The position numbers were made by a program, and so were the translations under genes. From positions 525,505 through 554,459 of the forward strand of contig BJOX01000040.1 of the NCBI GenBank assembly GCA_009731375.1: 28,955 nucleotides of DNA. The letters are read 5' to 3'. How positions within the stretch are numbered: position 1 is the first letter of the stretch; every line of letters starts with the position of its first letter. This DNA comes from Paulinella micropora (lineage: Eukaryota; Cercozoa; Imbricatea; Euglyphida). The notes beneath the pieces are model-generated. The model searched no databases. It was not told where the DNA came from and saw only the letters and a list, made by a program, of their open reading frames with translations. Below, piece after piece: positions 1 to 10,747 of this stretch.

Positions 1-539
1 TTGTGTATGTTGTCTAGGAGATTATAATTAAGGTCTCCCACTATTGTTATTGTGCTTGCTGGTGCTTTGTGTAGAATGTTGTCTATTCTATTCTGAAGCG
101 CCTGTATAAAATCTTTATCGTGATTTTTGAGCGGGCGTCTATACATACCTATTATTGTGTGTATTGGCTTGCTTTTTAGCTTATTATTATATATTTGTAT
201 GATTAGAGGTGTTTGGCATGACTGTGATATGTTTTGTTTTTTGTCTATTGTGATATGCATGTTGCTTTTGTAGTAGATTGAGATGTCTATGTGATGTTCT
301 GCAGTGTACATGGGAATGGGGAATGTATTATTGCTGATTGGTTGTTGGATGTAGTTGTCTGTGAGTATGATGTCTGGTTGGAAGTGTAGTAGTTGGAGTT
401 GTATAAGTAGATGTTGGTGGTGTGCTTTGAGTGAGTGGATGTTGGTGTGGTAAATGCTGAGTGTTGTGTTATGTTTATTATTGATATTATTGTTATTATT
501 ATTATAATTATTATGATTAATTTTTGTTTTCTTTTTCTA
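1..539 (-). CDS. Non-LTR retrotransposon ORF2, N-terminal endonuclease part (partial)
   Basis: This frame is open from a TAG at 537-539 to the window edge. It reads as the start of an exonuclease-endonuclease-phosphatase (EEP, APE-like) domain, which nicks target DNA in LINE retrotransposition. Visible motifs are NIHSLKAHHQHLL (usual N-I-R-S-L), QPDIILTDNYI (usual PDI-x-x-L-T-E, here D for the catalytic E) and GDLNYNLLDN (usual GDFN). No ATG precedes the domain in frame, and the first 20 codons are Asn/Lys-rich from an ATT/AAT repeat, so the true start is unclear. The reverse transcriptase would lie beyond the edge. It follows ORF1 (642-1736) on the same strand, the normal LINE order. The E-to-D change and missing start may mean a decayed copy. 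Family confident, activity unknown. Confidence 0.75.
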
Positions 540-641
540 CTTTTTTCTTATCATATGCAAGCTCGACGTAGGGTATTAGGGATTGTGGGAGAAGGCGGTG
601 GTGTATGATATTGTCTGGGGGTTTCTGTGGTAATGTAGTCA

Positions 642-1736
642 TTATGGTGTTTGTGTGTTTCCGTTTTTCTGTGCTTTGTTCGGTGGTGTTGATGATGACG
701 ATGATGATGATGATGATGATGATGAAGATGGTTGGAGTAGACCATATTGTTCTTTGATGATATTAATATCTTCATATGTTTCGATCATCAATCGCTCTTC
801 TGTGGTTTGGTCTTTAAAGAATACCTCGCCGTCCCTTGTCCAGACGAAGATAGTGCATCCAGTTGCTGCTGTCAGTTCTTTCTTTAACTGGAGGGCCTGT
901 TTGAAGAGAGAAAGTTGCGTAGGTGTTAGGCTTTCGTTTATAAAGATGTTGAATGGTTGTTTGTGTTGTTTGAGGTGTGTGCCTGTCCAATCGATAGTGT
1001 CGTGTTTGAGGGGTTGGTTTGGGTTGTGTTTTTTGAATGTGTTCTTGAGTTGGTTTGAGGCGAAGCGCAGGATGATTGTAGGTGGGTGTTGGTGTTTTTT
1101 TCGTGTCGGTTTGTTGCTTTTTGCGCGGAAGCATTTTATAATGTTATCGGGGTTGTATGGTATGCCTTTTGCTTCGAACATAGCTTTTACGATTTGTTTT
1201 GTGTCTTCTTTTGGTGTGTATGGGATTCCTGTGATAATTAGCTCGCAGGTTGGGTCGCTTTCTTTCAGATTGGCCTTCAGCTGTTGCTTGTCTTCGCCGC
1301 GCTGTTCGTTGATTTGGATGTTTCGTAGGAACTTAGTTCCTGTGTTCTGTAATATCGACCATTGTCCCATGGGTGGTGGTGGCTCAACTTTGGAGTTGCG
1401 TTCTTGTTGGGTTTTGAGATCTTTGATCTGATGGAGTATTTCGCTGGCGTTTAGTCGTAGAGAGTCCACTTCCGCTGAGAGTCTCGACAAGTCGCTTTCC
1501 TGAGTTTTGATTTGCTGTTCGTGTTGATTGATCTTGGTTTGGGTTAGCTCATTTTTGTGGGCCTGGGTTTGGTGCTGAGTGTCGAGTTTAGTTTCTAGTT
1601 CGTTTGTTTTGGTGTGGAGTTTCGTCTCCAGTTCGTTTCTCTCCCTCTCTCTCTTCCCTCTCTCTCTTTCTCTCTCTTTTTCTCTCTTTTTCTCTCTCCC
1701 CCTCTCTCTCTCTCTCTTCTCTCTTTCACTTTTTTC
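642..1736 (-). CDS. Non-LTR retrotransposon ORF1 protein (coiled coil plus FP25-like domain), 5'-truncated
   Basis: An ORF1-type protein that would coat LINE RNA as a nucleic-acid chaperone. The N-terminal part is a coiled coil with heptad Leu and Gln/Glu/Lys-rich repeats (NELETKL, KNELTQT, DLSRLSAEVDSLRL). The middle shows the conserved pattern ELIITGIP and later NIFINESLTPTQLSLFKQA followed by IFVWTRDGEVFFKD. That is the baculovirus-FP-like fold region shared by many LINE ORF1 proteins. The C-terminus carries a run of about 14 Ser encoded by an ATC/GAT repeat. The open frame runs upstream without ATG into Arg/Glu codons of a GA microsatellite and stops at 1737-1739, so the native N-terminus is missing. 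I infer 5' truncation, common for LINE copies. The first in-frame Met lies about 100 codons before the FP-like domain ends. Confidence 0.72.
   Translation of the reverse strand, partial: EKSEREKRERERGREKKREKERERERGKRERERNELETKLHTKTNELETKLDTQHQTQAHKNELTQTKINQHEQQIKTQESDLSRLSAEVDSLRLNASEILHQIKDLKTQQERNSKVEPPPPMGQWSILQNTGTKFLRNIQINEQRGEDKQQLKANLKESDPTCELIITGIPYTPKEDTKQIVKAMFEAKGIPYNPDNIIKCFRAKSNKPTRKKHQHPPTIILRFASNQLKNTFKKHNPNQPLKHDTIDWTGTHLKQHKQPFNIFINESLTPTQLSLFKQALQLKKELTAATGCTIFVWTRDGEVFFKDQTTEERLMIETYEDINIIKEQYGLLQPSSSSSSSSSSSSSTPPNKAQKNGNTQTP
684..731. repeat. GAT trinucleotide microsatellite inside ORF1
   Basis: Near-perfect GAT/GAC repeat encoding the poly-Ser tract of the ORF1 C-terminus on the minus strand. 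In another minus frame it would encode His, an artefact. Confidence 0.9.
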
Positions 1737-1783
1737 TCATGAAAAAAGAAAAGAAAGAGAGAGAGAGAGGGGGGGGGGGCGCC
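1641..1783. repeat. CT-rich then GA-rich simple repeat with G run
   Basis: CT/CTTT repeats to 1735, then AAAAAGAAAAGAAAGAGAGA and a G run. The two halves are roughly complementary and could fold. The repeat marks the 5' end of the LINE copy. The AT-rich bases 1800-2060 beyond it hold nothing I can support. Confidence 0.85.
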
Positions 1784-2062
1784 ACACATACGACTACACC
1801 TTTACAATTACATATATCCATAACATAGCATAATAATATATATCACCGCGCAACATATCTAAGCAAAAAATATTAATTTTAATAAGTACAATACAATATT
1901 AATACTGAGCAGCGGAATACTAATTTTAATATTTAATATCTTCCTTAGTACGCTCAACTGAATAACTAGGTTTCCACCTTTGATAAAAGTATAACTTACT
2001 AGCTATACTTTTCACGTGGACGTTCCCTGAGTCAAATTGTAAAATTGTTCTCAATAAAAACG

Positions 2063-2128
2063 AAGAAGAAGAAGAGAGAGAGGGAGGGAGGGAGAGCGAG
2101 AGAGAGAGAGAGAGAAGAGAGAGAGAGA
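2063..2128. repeat. GA microsatellite flanking the DNA transposon
   Basis: GAAGAAGAGAGAG-type purine repeat ending about 20 bp before the TA target duplication of the pogo-like element. Confidence 0.9.
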
Positions 2129-2150
2129 CTAACAGTCTCTCAGTCTACTA

Positions 2151-2180
2151 CTGTGGAATTCATTTTTTTGGCGGACTGAA
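2151..2180 (+). repeat. Left terminal inverted repeat
   Basis: Matches the right end for about 29 bp with one inserted G and one or two mismatches. Preceded by TA. Confidence 0.88.
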
Positions 2181-2335
2181 GAAGAGATTTCCTTTTTGAA
2201 AATCCGCAATAACGCAGACTTTGTTAAAAAGAAAATTTATTAGTCTGCAATCTTGAAGGTCACCAAAAACTGGTCTGCAAACCAAACTTGGCTGGTTTAC
2301 TTAGTTTGAGCTTCAAATTCAAATTTTCACACGAC

Positions 2336-2913
2336 ATGAAACGCAAGATTACTGACATGTTTGGTAAAGCAGCAAAACTTACCACTGCTCCTCTATTACC
2401 AGAAGGGCATGCGCAGGAGGAGAAATTGACACAGGAATTTGAGGCACAAAAACGCCAGAAGGTTGCAACAAATAAGTTCTTTTCCTTATGTTGTATGATA
2501 ATTTACTTCAATTTTAGGCTGAATTTCTTGGCAATAAGGCAAGAGAAATGCAGCATGCTTGTGATCGATGGGAATTGCCTACTGACGTGGTACATATACA
2601 TGTTTTTTTACATATATTATTATTTCTTTGTTTTTTTTTTTTCATTCACTTTGTTGTTGCTTTGTAGGAAATCGTCAAGAGGAAGTGGGGTCGACACACG
2701 AAGAAATTTGAATTTGGTGTCTTTTTGGTAAAGATGCTGTGTGTCTGGTGCGCACGTGGGGATTCAACACCACTGCATCTAGTGCCTAAATCATTGCAGT
2801 CGATACAGAAAGATTTTGGAACGTCAGATTTCAACGCTACCTACAACTCCTTTCTACAACTCCTTTCTACCTGTTGCTACTTCTGCTGTGGAAGTGAAAG
2901 TCAAGAAGAATGA
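2336..2913 (+). CDS. Candidate 5' exons of the transposon gene (three exons)
   Basis: The ATG at 2336 opens a frame starting MKRKITDMFGKAAKL. Two short GT..AG introns are plausible: 2462-2517 (ends TTCAATTTTAG) and 2590-2667 (GTACAT..., ends TTGCTTTGTAG after a long pyrimidine tract). Both preserve frame: exon 2 reads AEFLGNKAREMQHACDRWEL and exon 3 begins EIVKRKWGRHTKKFEFGVF, later MLCVWCARGDSTPLHL, ending at TGA 2911-2913. Exon 3 overlaps the start of the transposase frame. Either a further splice joins them or this is a separate small accessory protein of the element. No known family recognised. Exon model is inferred from splice-site appearance only. Confidence 0.45.
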
Positions 2914-4627
2914 AAACAAGGCAGCTCCTTGTATTTTAATGAGTTTCATTACGTTGTTATTAAAGGTAGACTTTGAACAAGCTTCCTCTTCGTTGACTCT
3001 GACTACTTCGTTTGAGAAAATGATTACTAGACCGGAACGAGTGGGCAAAACGCAACCGCGATGGCAAGATTGGGAGGTTGAGCTGTTTATGGATACTCAA
3101 AATATTTTCAAAGAATTACAAGACGACGTATCAGTGATCAAGTACCTACAGGAAGCGTTCCCTGAGATTTACAAACGATTGAATAAGAAGATTGTAAGTT
3201 CGTGGAGAAATAGAAAAAATAAAAATAGTTACACAAGAACGGAGCTGCTGAAAGAAAGACGACGTGCGAGACTCGACCCTGCTGCAGCAGAAAATTCTAC
3301 CAAGAAAAAGGCTGGACCAAAGAAAGTTAAGATTTCTCCAACTGAAATTCAACAAAATAAAAATAAACGAATTCCTCTGATTGTGTTAATTACGTTAGCT
3401 AAAGTGATTGCAGTGTATTCAGATCCTGGAGTTGCTTTATCTGTTCCTTTTGCTCGATCAATAACCCTTTGTGTATTTAATTTTTATAAAATCAACTGGC
3501 AACATTCTTGCAGCTGGGTACGTAGATTTGTTACTGAACTGATGGGATTTAAGTTTCGAAAATCTACAAACACAACCAGAAAGTTACTAACTAATTTTAC
3601 TCAAGTTAATTTTTTACAGAAGTTAGTTCATCTTGTCTGTGAACATAATATTCCTCCGGAGTTAGTCTTCAACCTGGATGAAACATGCTTGTTTCTGTTT
3701 CACAAAAGCGACTACACATGGGCGGCACAAGGATCTACTGATGTATTTCCAACTGCGCAAGAAGATAAAAGACAAGTAACCGGTGTCACTATCATTGACA
3801 CAAACTGCAACTTGGTTGATATCTTCCGAATCATCTGGACAGGAACCACACACAAGTGTGAACCGCTTCGTCTTGTTAAAGAAGAATTTAAAATTCTGTT
3901 TCATTCTCATTCTGAATCTCACTGGTCAACTCCTACTACGAAAGAAGATTTAATTAGGGAGCTGTATAATAAGCACGTGAAGCACGTTATTCGACAAGTT
4001 GCTCAAAAATATTACAAGGAAGAAAATGACATTTACTTGATTTTGTTACTTGACGTACATTATTCTAACCGCAATGCACAGCTGCGTGCAAACCTTCAGC
4101 GCGACTTCCCCAACCTTATTGTTTTACCTGTGCCTCCTAACTGTACTAGTGAATTACAACCTTTTGATTTGTTTTTTAACTCGTGGTTCAAATGTTTACT
4201 GAGAGGATTTTCAAATACATTGCTGGCTGAACAAGTTTCTGGTCGTCTATGCGAAGGGCAGGGCGCGTCCAACATGAAAATAGATTTAGGTATTGCTGCA
4301 TTGAAGCGACCGCTCTGCTCCTGGATTTCAAATACACTAGAATTTCTGAAAACTAAATCAGAGAAATTAAAAACTTGCTGGATCAAATCTGGACTTTCCA
4401 TCGCGTGGGACACGACAGCACGAAGACCCATTCTGGAAGCAGCCAAGTTCCTTCACGCTCAAAACAAACTTTACGTGAGCACAAACAACAACAACAAGGA
4501 AATATTTTTGCTACCTAACATATCAATTTCAGCACCTGCAGCTGCATCTGCTGAACAAGTTCAAGTTCAAGAACAAGAGCATGCAGAAGAGGAAATCGAA
4601 CAAGACACAGATATGGGACTCACCTGA
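2816..4627 (+). CDS. Pogo-like transposase (DDE_1 family, DDD)
   Basis: Cut-and-paste transposase of the pogo/Tigger branch of Tc1/mariner. The region before residue about 180 is basic and Lys/Arg-rich. Residues about 185-250 resemble the DNA-binding linker (LAKVIAVYSDPGVALSV, then SCSWVRRFVTELMGF). The catalytic triad is visible as D288 in VFNLDETCLF, D413 in LILLLDVHYSNR and D451 in PPNCTSELQPFDLF, the standard DDE_1 signatures. The spacing of the last two Asp is 38 residues. The usual H after DxxS is N here. The first 60 codons look partly non-native, so the real start may be spliced from exons further upstream. The frame ends at 4627 within an acidic Gln/Glu-rich tail that continues in another frame. 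Confidence 0.82.
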   Translation: MERQISTLPTTPFYNSFLPVATSAVEVKVKKNENKAAPCILMSFITLLLKVDFEQASSSLTLTTSFEKMITRPERVGKTQPRWQDWEVELFMDTQNIFKELQDDVSVIKYLQEAFPEIYKRLNKKIVSSWRNRKNKNSYTRTELLKERRRARLDPAAAENSTKKKAGPKKVKISPTEIQQNKNKRIPLIVLITLAKVIAVYSDPGVALSVPFARSITLCVFNFYKINWQHSCSWVRRFVTELMGFKFRKSTNTTRKLLTNFTQVNFLQKLVHLVCEHNIPPELVFNLDETCLFLFHKSDYTWAAQGSTDVFPTAQEDKRQVTGVTIIDTNCNLVDIFRIIWTGTTHKCEPLRLVKEEFKILFHSHSESHWSTPTTKEDLIRELYNKHVKHVIRQVAQKYYKEENDIYLILLLDVHYSNRNAQLRANLQRDFPNLIVLPVPPNCTSELQPFDLFFNSWFKCLLRGFSNTLLAEQVSGRLCEGQGASNMKIDLGIAALKRPLCSWISNTLEFLKTKSEKLKTCWIKSGLSIAWDTTARRPILEAAKFLHAQNKLYVSTNNNNKEIFLLPNISISAPAAASAEQVQVQEQEHAEEEIEQDTDMGLT

Positions 4628-4859
4628 TCATGAGATACAGCATGAATTCGAAGCTGAGGAGCAAGCAGAAGAAAAGCAATCGCAGCAGGTGCAAGAAGAT
4701 GTAGCAGAGGAGCAAGAGACATTTCAGTTGCCAGCTGATGTTCCGCCAGATGCATTCAGCGCCTTGATGCAGGGGGCAGTTGCTGCTAGGTCAAAGCGAC
4801 TGCGAAGACGCCCCAAACAGTACGAGATTTATCATACGTTACACAAGGGTAAAAATTAA
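4581..4859 (+). CDS. Out-of-frame continuation of the transposase acidic tail
   Basis: This frame overlaps the transposase end by 47 bp and carries on the same composition: acidic (EFEAEEQAEEKQSQQ, EDVAEEQETF), then a basic end (ARSKRLRRRPKQYEIYH). The continuity suggests one original C-terminus broken by a frameshift, or joined by a small unseen intron. An independent 92-residue protein is less likely. Confidence 0.5.
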   Translation: MQKRKSNKTQIWDSPDHEIQHEFEAEEQAEEKQSQQVQEDVAEEQETFQLPADVPPDAFSALMQGAVAARSKRLRRRPKQYEIYHTLHKGKN

Positions 4860-5166
4860 GCAGCGTAACATAATGACAAGCTAGAGTAAAATCTAGTTTG
4901 TTATTGTGTTAGTTGTAAGCTTTACGTGGACAAGACGATGTCAGCTAGGTAGACTCTGCAATTCAACTTCACTGCTTCTCGACTTGGAGCTTTTTGCACC
5001 AGACACTAATTGTCTCGAGACCAAACACACAGCAAAAACATATTCAGAGACTGCAGTGACATGAACCAGCCGGTAACACACACGATACGTCTGCAGGCGG
5101 TCCGCACTAGGTTAGTCTGCATTTTTGAAGAGTCCGGCTAAACAGGTGCAGACTCGTCCTCAATAC

Positions 5167-5172
5167 AATAAA
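5167..5172 (+). promoter_or_regulatory. Polyadenylation hexamer of the transposon
   Basis: AATAAA followed by a T-rich stretch, 22 bp inside the right inverted repeat. It is downstream of the transposase frames and in the right orientation. Confidence 0.45.
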
Positions 5173-5193
5173 GATTTTTTTTGATTAGCAATT

Positions 5194-5222
5194 TTCTGTC
5201 CGCAAAAAAATGAATTCCACAG
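5194..5222 (-). repeat. Right terminal inverted repeat
   Basis: Reverse complement begins CTGTGGAATTCATTTTTTTG, matching the left end. Followed by TA at 5223-5224. Confidence 0.88.
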
Positions 5223-5224
5223 TA

Positions 5225-6530
5225 GTCTGTTGTCAGTCTATAGCTACTATAAATGTTAATCTCTCTCTTGCTGTCGTCACTGTTGTTTTTGTTATTGTTA
5301 GTATGTATTGTTTGTTGTTTGTTGTTTGTTTTTGTTGTTGGTTGTTGGTTGTTGTTCTATGTTGTTGATTGTTGTTTCTTCACACCCACGCACACCCACC
5401 GAGTTTGGCCAGGTGAATGCACAAGCGAAACTAGTGTGCTGGCTGAAGTAGTATGATTGATTCTATGTGCCCGAACGCTCAGCAACAGCCTTCAACGCCA
5501 GGAACTGCCAAACACGCCCCAGGTCACTAGTGTCACCCCCACCACGTGAACCACCGGTACCACCCCTCCTAGCTGCCAACAAGTGCATCCCAAGCCCCAC
5601 CCGCCGCTCTGCTCAGTCTACACACACCCACGCACTCGCAAAACATACAGCAAGCCAACCGCCACGCACAGCAACCTACCACTGCGCGCAGAGATATCTG
5701 TACAGCTACACTCAGGGGTCGACGTCATGCTAGAAGTTATATTCTCAAGCGTAAGTTGTGCAACTAGTGCAAGTGGACTTGAAAATTTTGAATCAGCTTC
5801 AAGTTGAGTAGTGACAGCAAACTCAACCAACACAGAGTGAAAGAATCACAACGCACTTTTCTGTTCAAACACTGTGCTAGAATCTTTGACACTGTATTCA
5901 AGTACTTTTGGTTTGTTTTGACCCAACGATCACCCTCGTAGCCCTGACAACACGCAAATGCCCAGCTGTGGCCCGCGGCTCCCTGCCTTTTCCGCTTTCC
6001 CCTGGGCCCCGGCCTCAGCCCACCGCCCACCAGTCCAAGCAGTTATTCCAGACCCCAAAAACAAAAGCAAACCGCTTTGGGTTGAGGGGGCTGGTGGTGC
6101 AATAAGGATGGAACAAACGTTTTATGTTGAAGCTGTAATTCAGGTTAAAACATAAATTTAACGCGGTTATGATTGCAAACTCTGCATCATTATCGGGTTA
6201 TTTTTATCGTTTTTCCCGTTAGCTGAATAGAAAAAACAGATATTCCTAAAGAAAGAAAGAAAGAAAAGGGGTATATAAAATGGGCATGCTTCAGCCCCCC
6301 ACCCTCAGTCCACCCACCTGGTCTCGACAGCAACCCACAGCACTCAAATCCCTCGCCCCGCCCACTGCTCCCAGGGTCCAACCACCTCAAGACTACCTCA
6401 CTCTCCGGCAGACTGGCCCCTCCTCTGCCCTTGTCCAGCCCTAAACAGTCAGGAATGTCGTAAGGAGAGCAGAACGTATTACACAATCTATCTATCAATT
6501 TTCATTGTAAGCTATGATATGGTTCGGTAT
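5225..6530. other. Unique intergenic DNA without a supportable gene
   Basis: It opens with a TTG/TTGTTT-rich stretch (5280-5375), followed by C-rich and mixed sequence. Open frames of 65-102 codons occur on both strands, but none has a recognisable domain, composition or splice context. I see nothing definite. Confidence 0.6.
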
Positions 6531-6540
6531 GCATGCCATG

Positions 6541-7081
<541 letters not shown>

Positions 7082-7335
7082 GGGTGCCCTTTCTCGCTTG
7101 TTGAGCCCGGAATAAAACCCACAGTGCTCTGTCGGTTTTATACTAGACTGTCGACAGTCTCGAAACTCCATCTGCTTACTGGGTCCTCTGTAATGGAGGT
7201 GGGAGCTCGTTCTGCAAGGGGCGCTTTAGGAACGAGCCCTGGCCCCGCCTGGTACTAGGGAGGTTTTGGTATCGCCTGTATCAGTCCCTTCCGTGCAAAC
7301 ATCACGGCTTAGCTGGGCATCGGGTTAATACTTTA
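7082..7335 (+). repeat. Dispersed repeat element (254 bp visible), copy 1
   Basis: Begins GGGTGCCCTTTCTCGCTTG after an ATCT array and is cut by an N gap at its far end. It matches 17943-18196 in reverse complement at roughly 95% or better by eye. No coding similarity or polymerase III box I would trust. Class unknown; a SINE or the 3' end of a LINE are options. Confidence 0.93.
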
Positions 7336-7388
7336 NNNNNNNNNNNNNNNNNNNNNNNNNNNNNNNNNNNNNNNNNNNNNNNNNNNNN
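7336..7388. other. Assembly gap (53 N)
   Basis: Run of N directly after the dispersed repeat. Confidence 1.
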
Positions 7389-7437
<49 letters not shown>

Positions 7438-7462
7438 GATCTAGCTCTAGCTCTAGCTCTAG

Positions 7463-7513
<51 letters not shown>

Positions 7514-7588
7514 CCTACCTACCTACCTACCTACCTACCTATCTATCTATCTATCTATCTATATATCTATCTATCTATCTATCTATCT
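7389..7588. repeat. ATCT/CTAC microsatellite
   Basis: ATCT array with a short CTAGCT block and a CTAC block, ending in a 10-N gap. Confidence 0.96.
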
Positions 7589-7598
7589 NNNNNNNNNN
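7589..7598. other. Assembly gap (10 N)
   Basis: Fixed-length 10-N run, typical of a scaffold join. Confidence 1.
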
Positions 7599-7783
7599 GG
7601 GGGTTTAGGCCTCATACAATGTCATCATTGTAGCTTGCGCAAGCTCACGGTGCTCAAAACACTTGGACTAACGGCTCCCTTTTCTTTCTCTTCTTCCTTA
7701 TCCTCCCACTCTCCATTCCTAGATTGCCTTTTTCTTCAACGTCCTTCCTCCTCTTCTTTTTCCAGAACACAGTCTACCCGTGA

Positions 7784-7874
7784 TTCCCATCCCGGACACA
7801 TGCACAGTACACAAATTATTGTTTGATGTGAAACTGCGTTCCTTTGCAAGGACTACATTCCTTTGCGACATCTC
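7784..7874 (+). repeat. 91-bp dispersed repeat, copy 2
   Basis: One visible base difference from copy 1. Its left side is unique DNA (7599-7783, pyrimidine-rich, no gene seen), so it fixes the left end of the unit at about TTCCCATCCC. Its right side again enters an ATCT array. Confidence 0.95.
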
Positions 7875-7958
<84 letters not shown>

Positions 7959-8124
7959 CTATTCTATTCTATCTATTCTATCTATTCTATCCATTCTATC
8001 CATTCTATCTATTCTATCTATTCTATCTATTCTATTCTTTCTATTCTTTCTATTCATTCTATTCATTCTATCTATTCTATCTATTATATCTATTATATCT
8101 ATCTATCTATCTATCTATCTATCT

Positions 8125-8191
<67 letters not shown>

Positions 8192-8261
8192 GCCTGTCTG
8201 TCTGTCTGTCTCTCTGGCTGTGTCTGTCTGTCTGTCTCTCTGTCTGTCTGTCTGTCTGCTG

Positions 8262-8346
<85 letters not shown>

Positions 8347-8361
8347 CTATCTATCTATCTC

Positions 8362-8407
<46 letters not shown>

Positions 8408-8452
8408 CATCCATCCATCTATCTATCTATCTATCCAACTACCTGCCTTAGT
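7875..8452. repeat. ATCT microsatellite with TATTC, GTCT and ATCC variants
   Basis: Starts at the end of 91-bp repeat copy 2. A TATTC/TATCTATTC block lies at about 7960-8090 and a GTCT block at about 8190-8260. Confidence 0.97.
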
Positions 8453-8541
8453 GCGGGATGATCAAGATTCAGAAATACATATATGCATACGTACATACAT
8501 AAATGCATACATTCATACATACATTCATTCATACATATCAG

Positions 8542-8598
8542 ATTCTAGTGTGAATCATGATCAACGCGATGACTTGCGTCGGTTTCCAGACCCAGAAG
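8542..8598 (+). CDS. Candidate microexon (SSVNHDQRDDLRRFPDPE)
   Basis: Non-repetitive island of 57 bp between microsatellites, with AG before it (CATATCAG) and a GT donor after it (AAG followed by GTATCT). The open frame reads SSVNHDQRDDLRRFPDPE and ends in phase 1. It shares its opening word CTAGTGTGA and its closing pattern FPD-x-E before GTATCT with the island at 10748-10823. Function unknown; predicted from splice context only. Confidence 0.35.
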
Positions 8599-8599
8599 G

Positions 8600-8932
8600 T
8601 ATCTGTATGTATGTTATGTATCTGTATGTATGTTATGTATGTATGTTATGTCTTCATGCCTTGTATGTCTTGATACCTTGTATGTTATGTTTTTATGTAT
8701 GTTATGTATCTATATGCCTGTACAGAGGTTTTTATGTCTTGATGCCTTGTATGTTATGTATCTGTATGTATGTATGTTATGTATCTGTATGTTATGTCTT
8801 GATGCCTTGTATGTATGTTATGTATCTGTATGTATGTTACGTATGTATGTATGTATGTATGTAATGTATGTATGTATGTATGTATGTATGTATGTATGTA
8901 TGTATGTATGTATGTTATGTATGTTATGTATG

Positions 8933-8963
<31 letters not shown>

Positions 8964-9530
8964 TGTGTTATGTATGTATGTATGTATGTATGCATGTATG
9001 TATGTATGTATGTATGTATGTATTTCTATGTATGTATGTATGCATGTAATTTATGTATATAATATATGAATATACATGTATGTGCCTATGCATGGTGTAT
9101 GTAATGTATGTATGTATGTTATGTATGTATGTATGTATGTATGTATGTATGTATGTGTGTGTGTATGTATGTATGTATGCATGTATGTATGTATGTATGT
9201 ATGTATACTGGCTGTATGTATATATATATATATTGTATGTATGTATTAGTTTGTATCTATGAATGTATGCATGTTTGGTTGTGGTATGTAAGTATGCATG
9301 TATGTATGCATGTATTGTATGTATGTATTGTATGTATGTATGTATGTATGTATGTATGTATATGTTTGTATGTATGCAAATGTATGTATGTATGACACTA
9401 TGTATGTATGTATGTATGTATGTATGCATGTATTTATGTATGTATGTACACATGTAATGTATGTATGTATGTATGTATGCATGTAGGTATGTATGTATGT
9501 AGATATGTATGTGGATATGTAGGTTATGTG
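8600..9530. repeat. TATG microsatellite region
   Basis: Imperfect TATG/GTAT arrays with occasional longer words, ending in a TG run near 9527-9575. No gene supported. Confidence 0.96.
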
Positions 9531-9641
9531 TGTGTGTGTGTGTGTTTGTGGTGTGAGTGTGTGTGTGTGTGTGTGTTTAGTGGAACAAGAACAAGTGCAG
9601 CAGATGTCTACAGTGGCGGGAGGCACACTCCCCCCTGTCCC

Positions 9642-9698
<57 letters not shown>

Positions 9699-9810
9699 AT
9701 GCTACTACTGCCACTAATGCTACTACTGCCACTACTAATGCTACTACTGCCACTACTAATACTACTACTACTAATACTACTACTACTGCTAATACTACCA
9801 CTACTACTAG

Positions 9811-9846
<36 letters not shown>

Positions 9847-9872
9847 AGCTACTACTACTACTGCTGCTGCTG

Positions 9873-9922
<50 letters not shown>

Positions 9923-9957
9923 GCTGCTGCTGCTACTGTTACTACTGCTGCTACTGT

Positions 9958-9995
<38 letters not shown>

Positions 9996-10122
9996 GTACT
10001 ACTACTACTACTTCTTCTTCTTCTCCTTCTCCTTCTCCTCCTTCTCCTTCTTCTTCTTCTCCTTCTCCTTCTCCTTCTTCTTCTTCTTCTTCTTCTTCTT
10101 CTTCTTCTTCTTCTTCCACATT

Positions 10123-10201
<79 letters not shown>

Positions 10202-10237
10202 GCTACTACTACTACTACGACTACTATCACTACTCGG
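9642..10237. repeat. CTA/CTT trinucleotide array
   Basis: CTA units with CTG and CTT sub-blocks. The long frames through it (poly-Leu or poly-Val) are repeat artefacts. A short unique stretch follows at 10238-10315. Confidence 0.96.
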
Positions 10238-10315
10238 GGCCTACTGCAAGTACTACCTATACTACAAGAGGTACGACAAGAGAACGCAACCACCCTGCGA
10301 GCGACAACAACGACA

Positions 10316-10735
10316 ATGACAACATCATCATCATTATTATCATCATCATCATCATCATCATCAACATCAGCAGCAGCAGCTGCAGCAGCAACGTTAACAA
10401 CAACAACACCAGCATCATCATCATCATCATTATCATCATCATCATCAGCATCAACAACAACAACGACAATGACATCATCATCATCAACAACGACAGCAAC
10501 AACATCCTCATCATCAACAACAACAACAACGACGACAACATCATATGCATCTTCATCTTCATCGTCATCATCATCATTATCACCTCCATCAGCAACGACA
10601 ACAACAACAACGACGTCATCATCATCATCATCATCGTCGTCGTCATCTTCGTCGTTATCATCATCATCATCACCAACAACAACAACAACAACGTCACCGT
10701 CGTCATCACATCCGCCAGCAACGACAACAACAACA
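10316..10735. repeat. ATC/AAC trinucleotide array
   Basis: Mixed CAT/CAA/CGA-type triplets. The poly-Ser/Thr, poly-His/Gln or poly-Asp/Val frames are not evidence of genes. Confidence 0.93.
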
Positions 10736-10747
10736 GCTGGCCAGCAG

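Larger units (their letters stand above)
2151..5222 (+). mobile_element. Pogo/Tigger-like DNA transposon, apparently full length
   Basis: A 3072-bp element bounded by matching terminal inverted repeats starting CTGTGGAATTCATTTTTTTG at 2151 and, in reverse complement, at 5222. Each side is flanked by TA (2149-2150 and 5223-5224), the target duplication of Tc1/mariner-pogo elements. It contains a DDE_1/CENP-B-type transposase, upstream candidate exons and a polyadenylation hexamer near its 3' end. Subterminal regions share AGTCTGCA-like words on both sides. The intact ends and TSD suggest a fairly recent insertion. The C-terminal frame break suggests this copy may no longer code for the full protein. 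Confidence 0.85.

Noticed and set aside
5467-5733. 88-codon plus-strand frame
   Set aside because: Low-complexity Pro/Thr/His composition, no domain and no splice or regulatory context.
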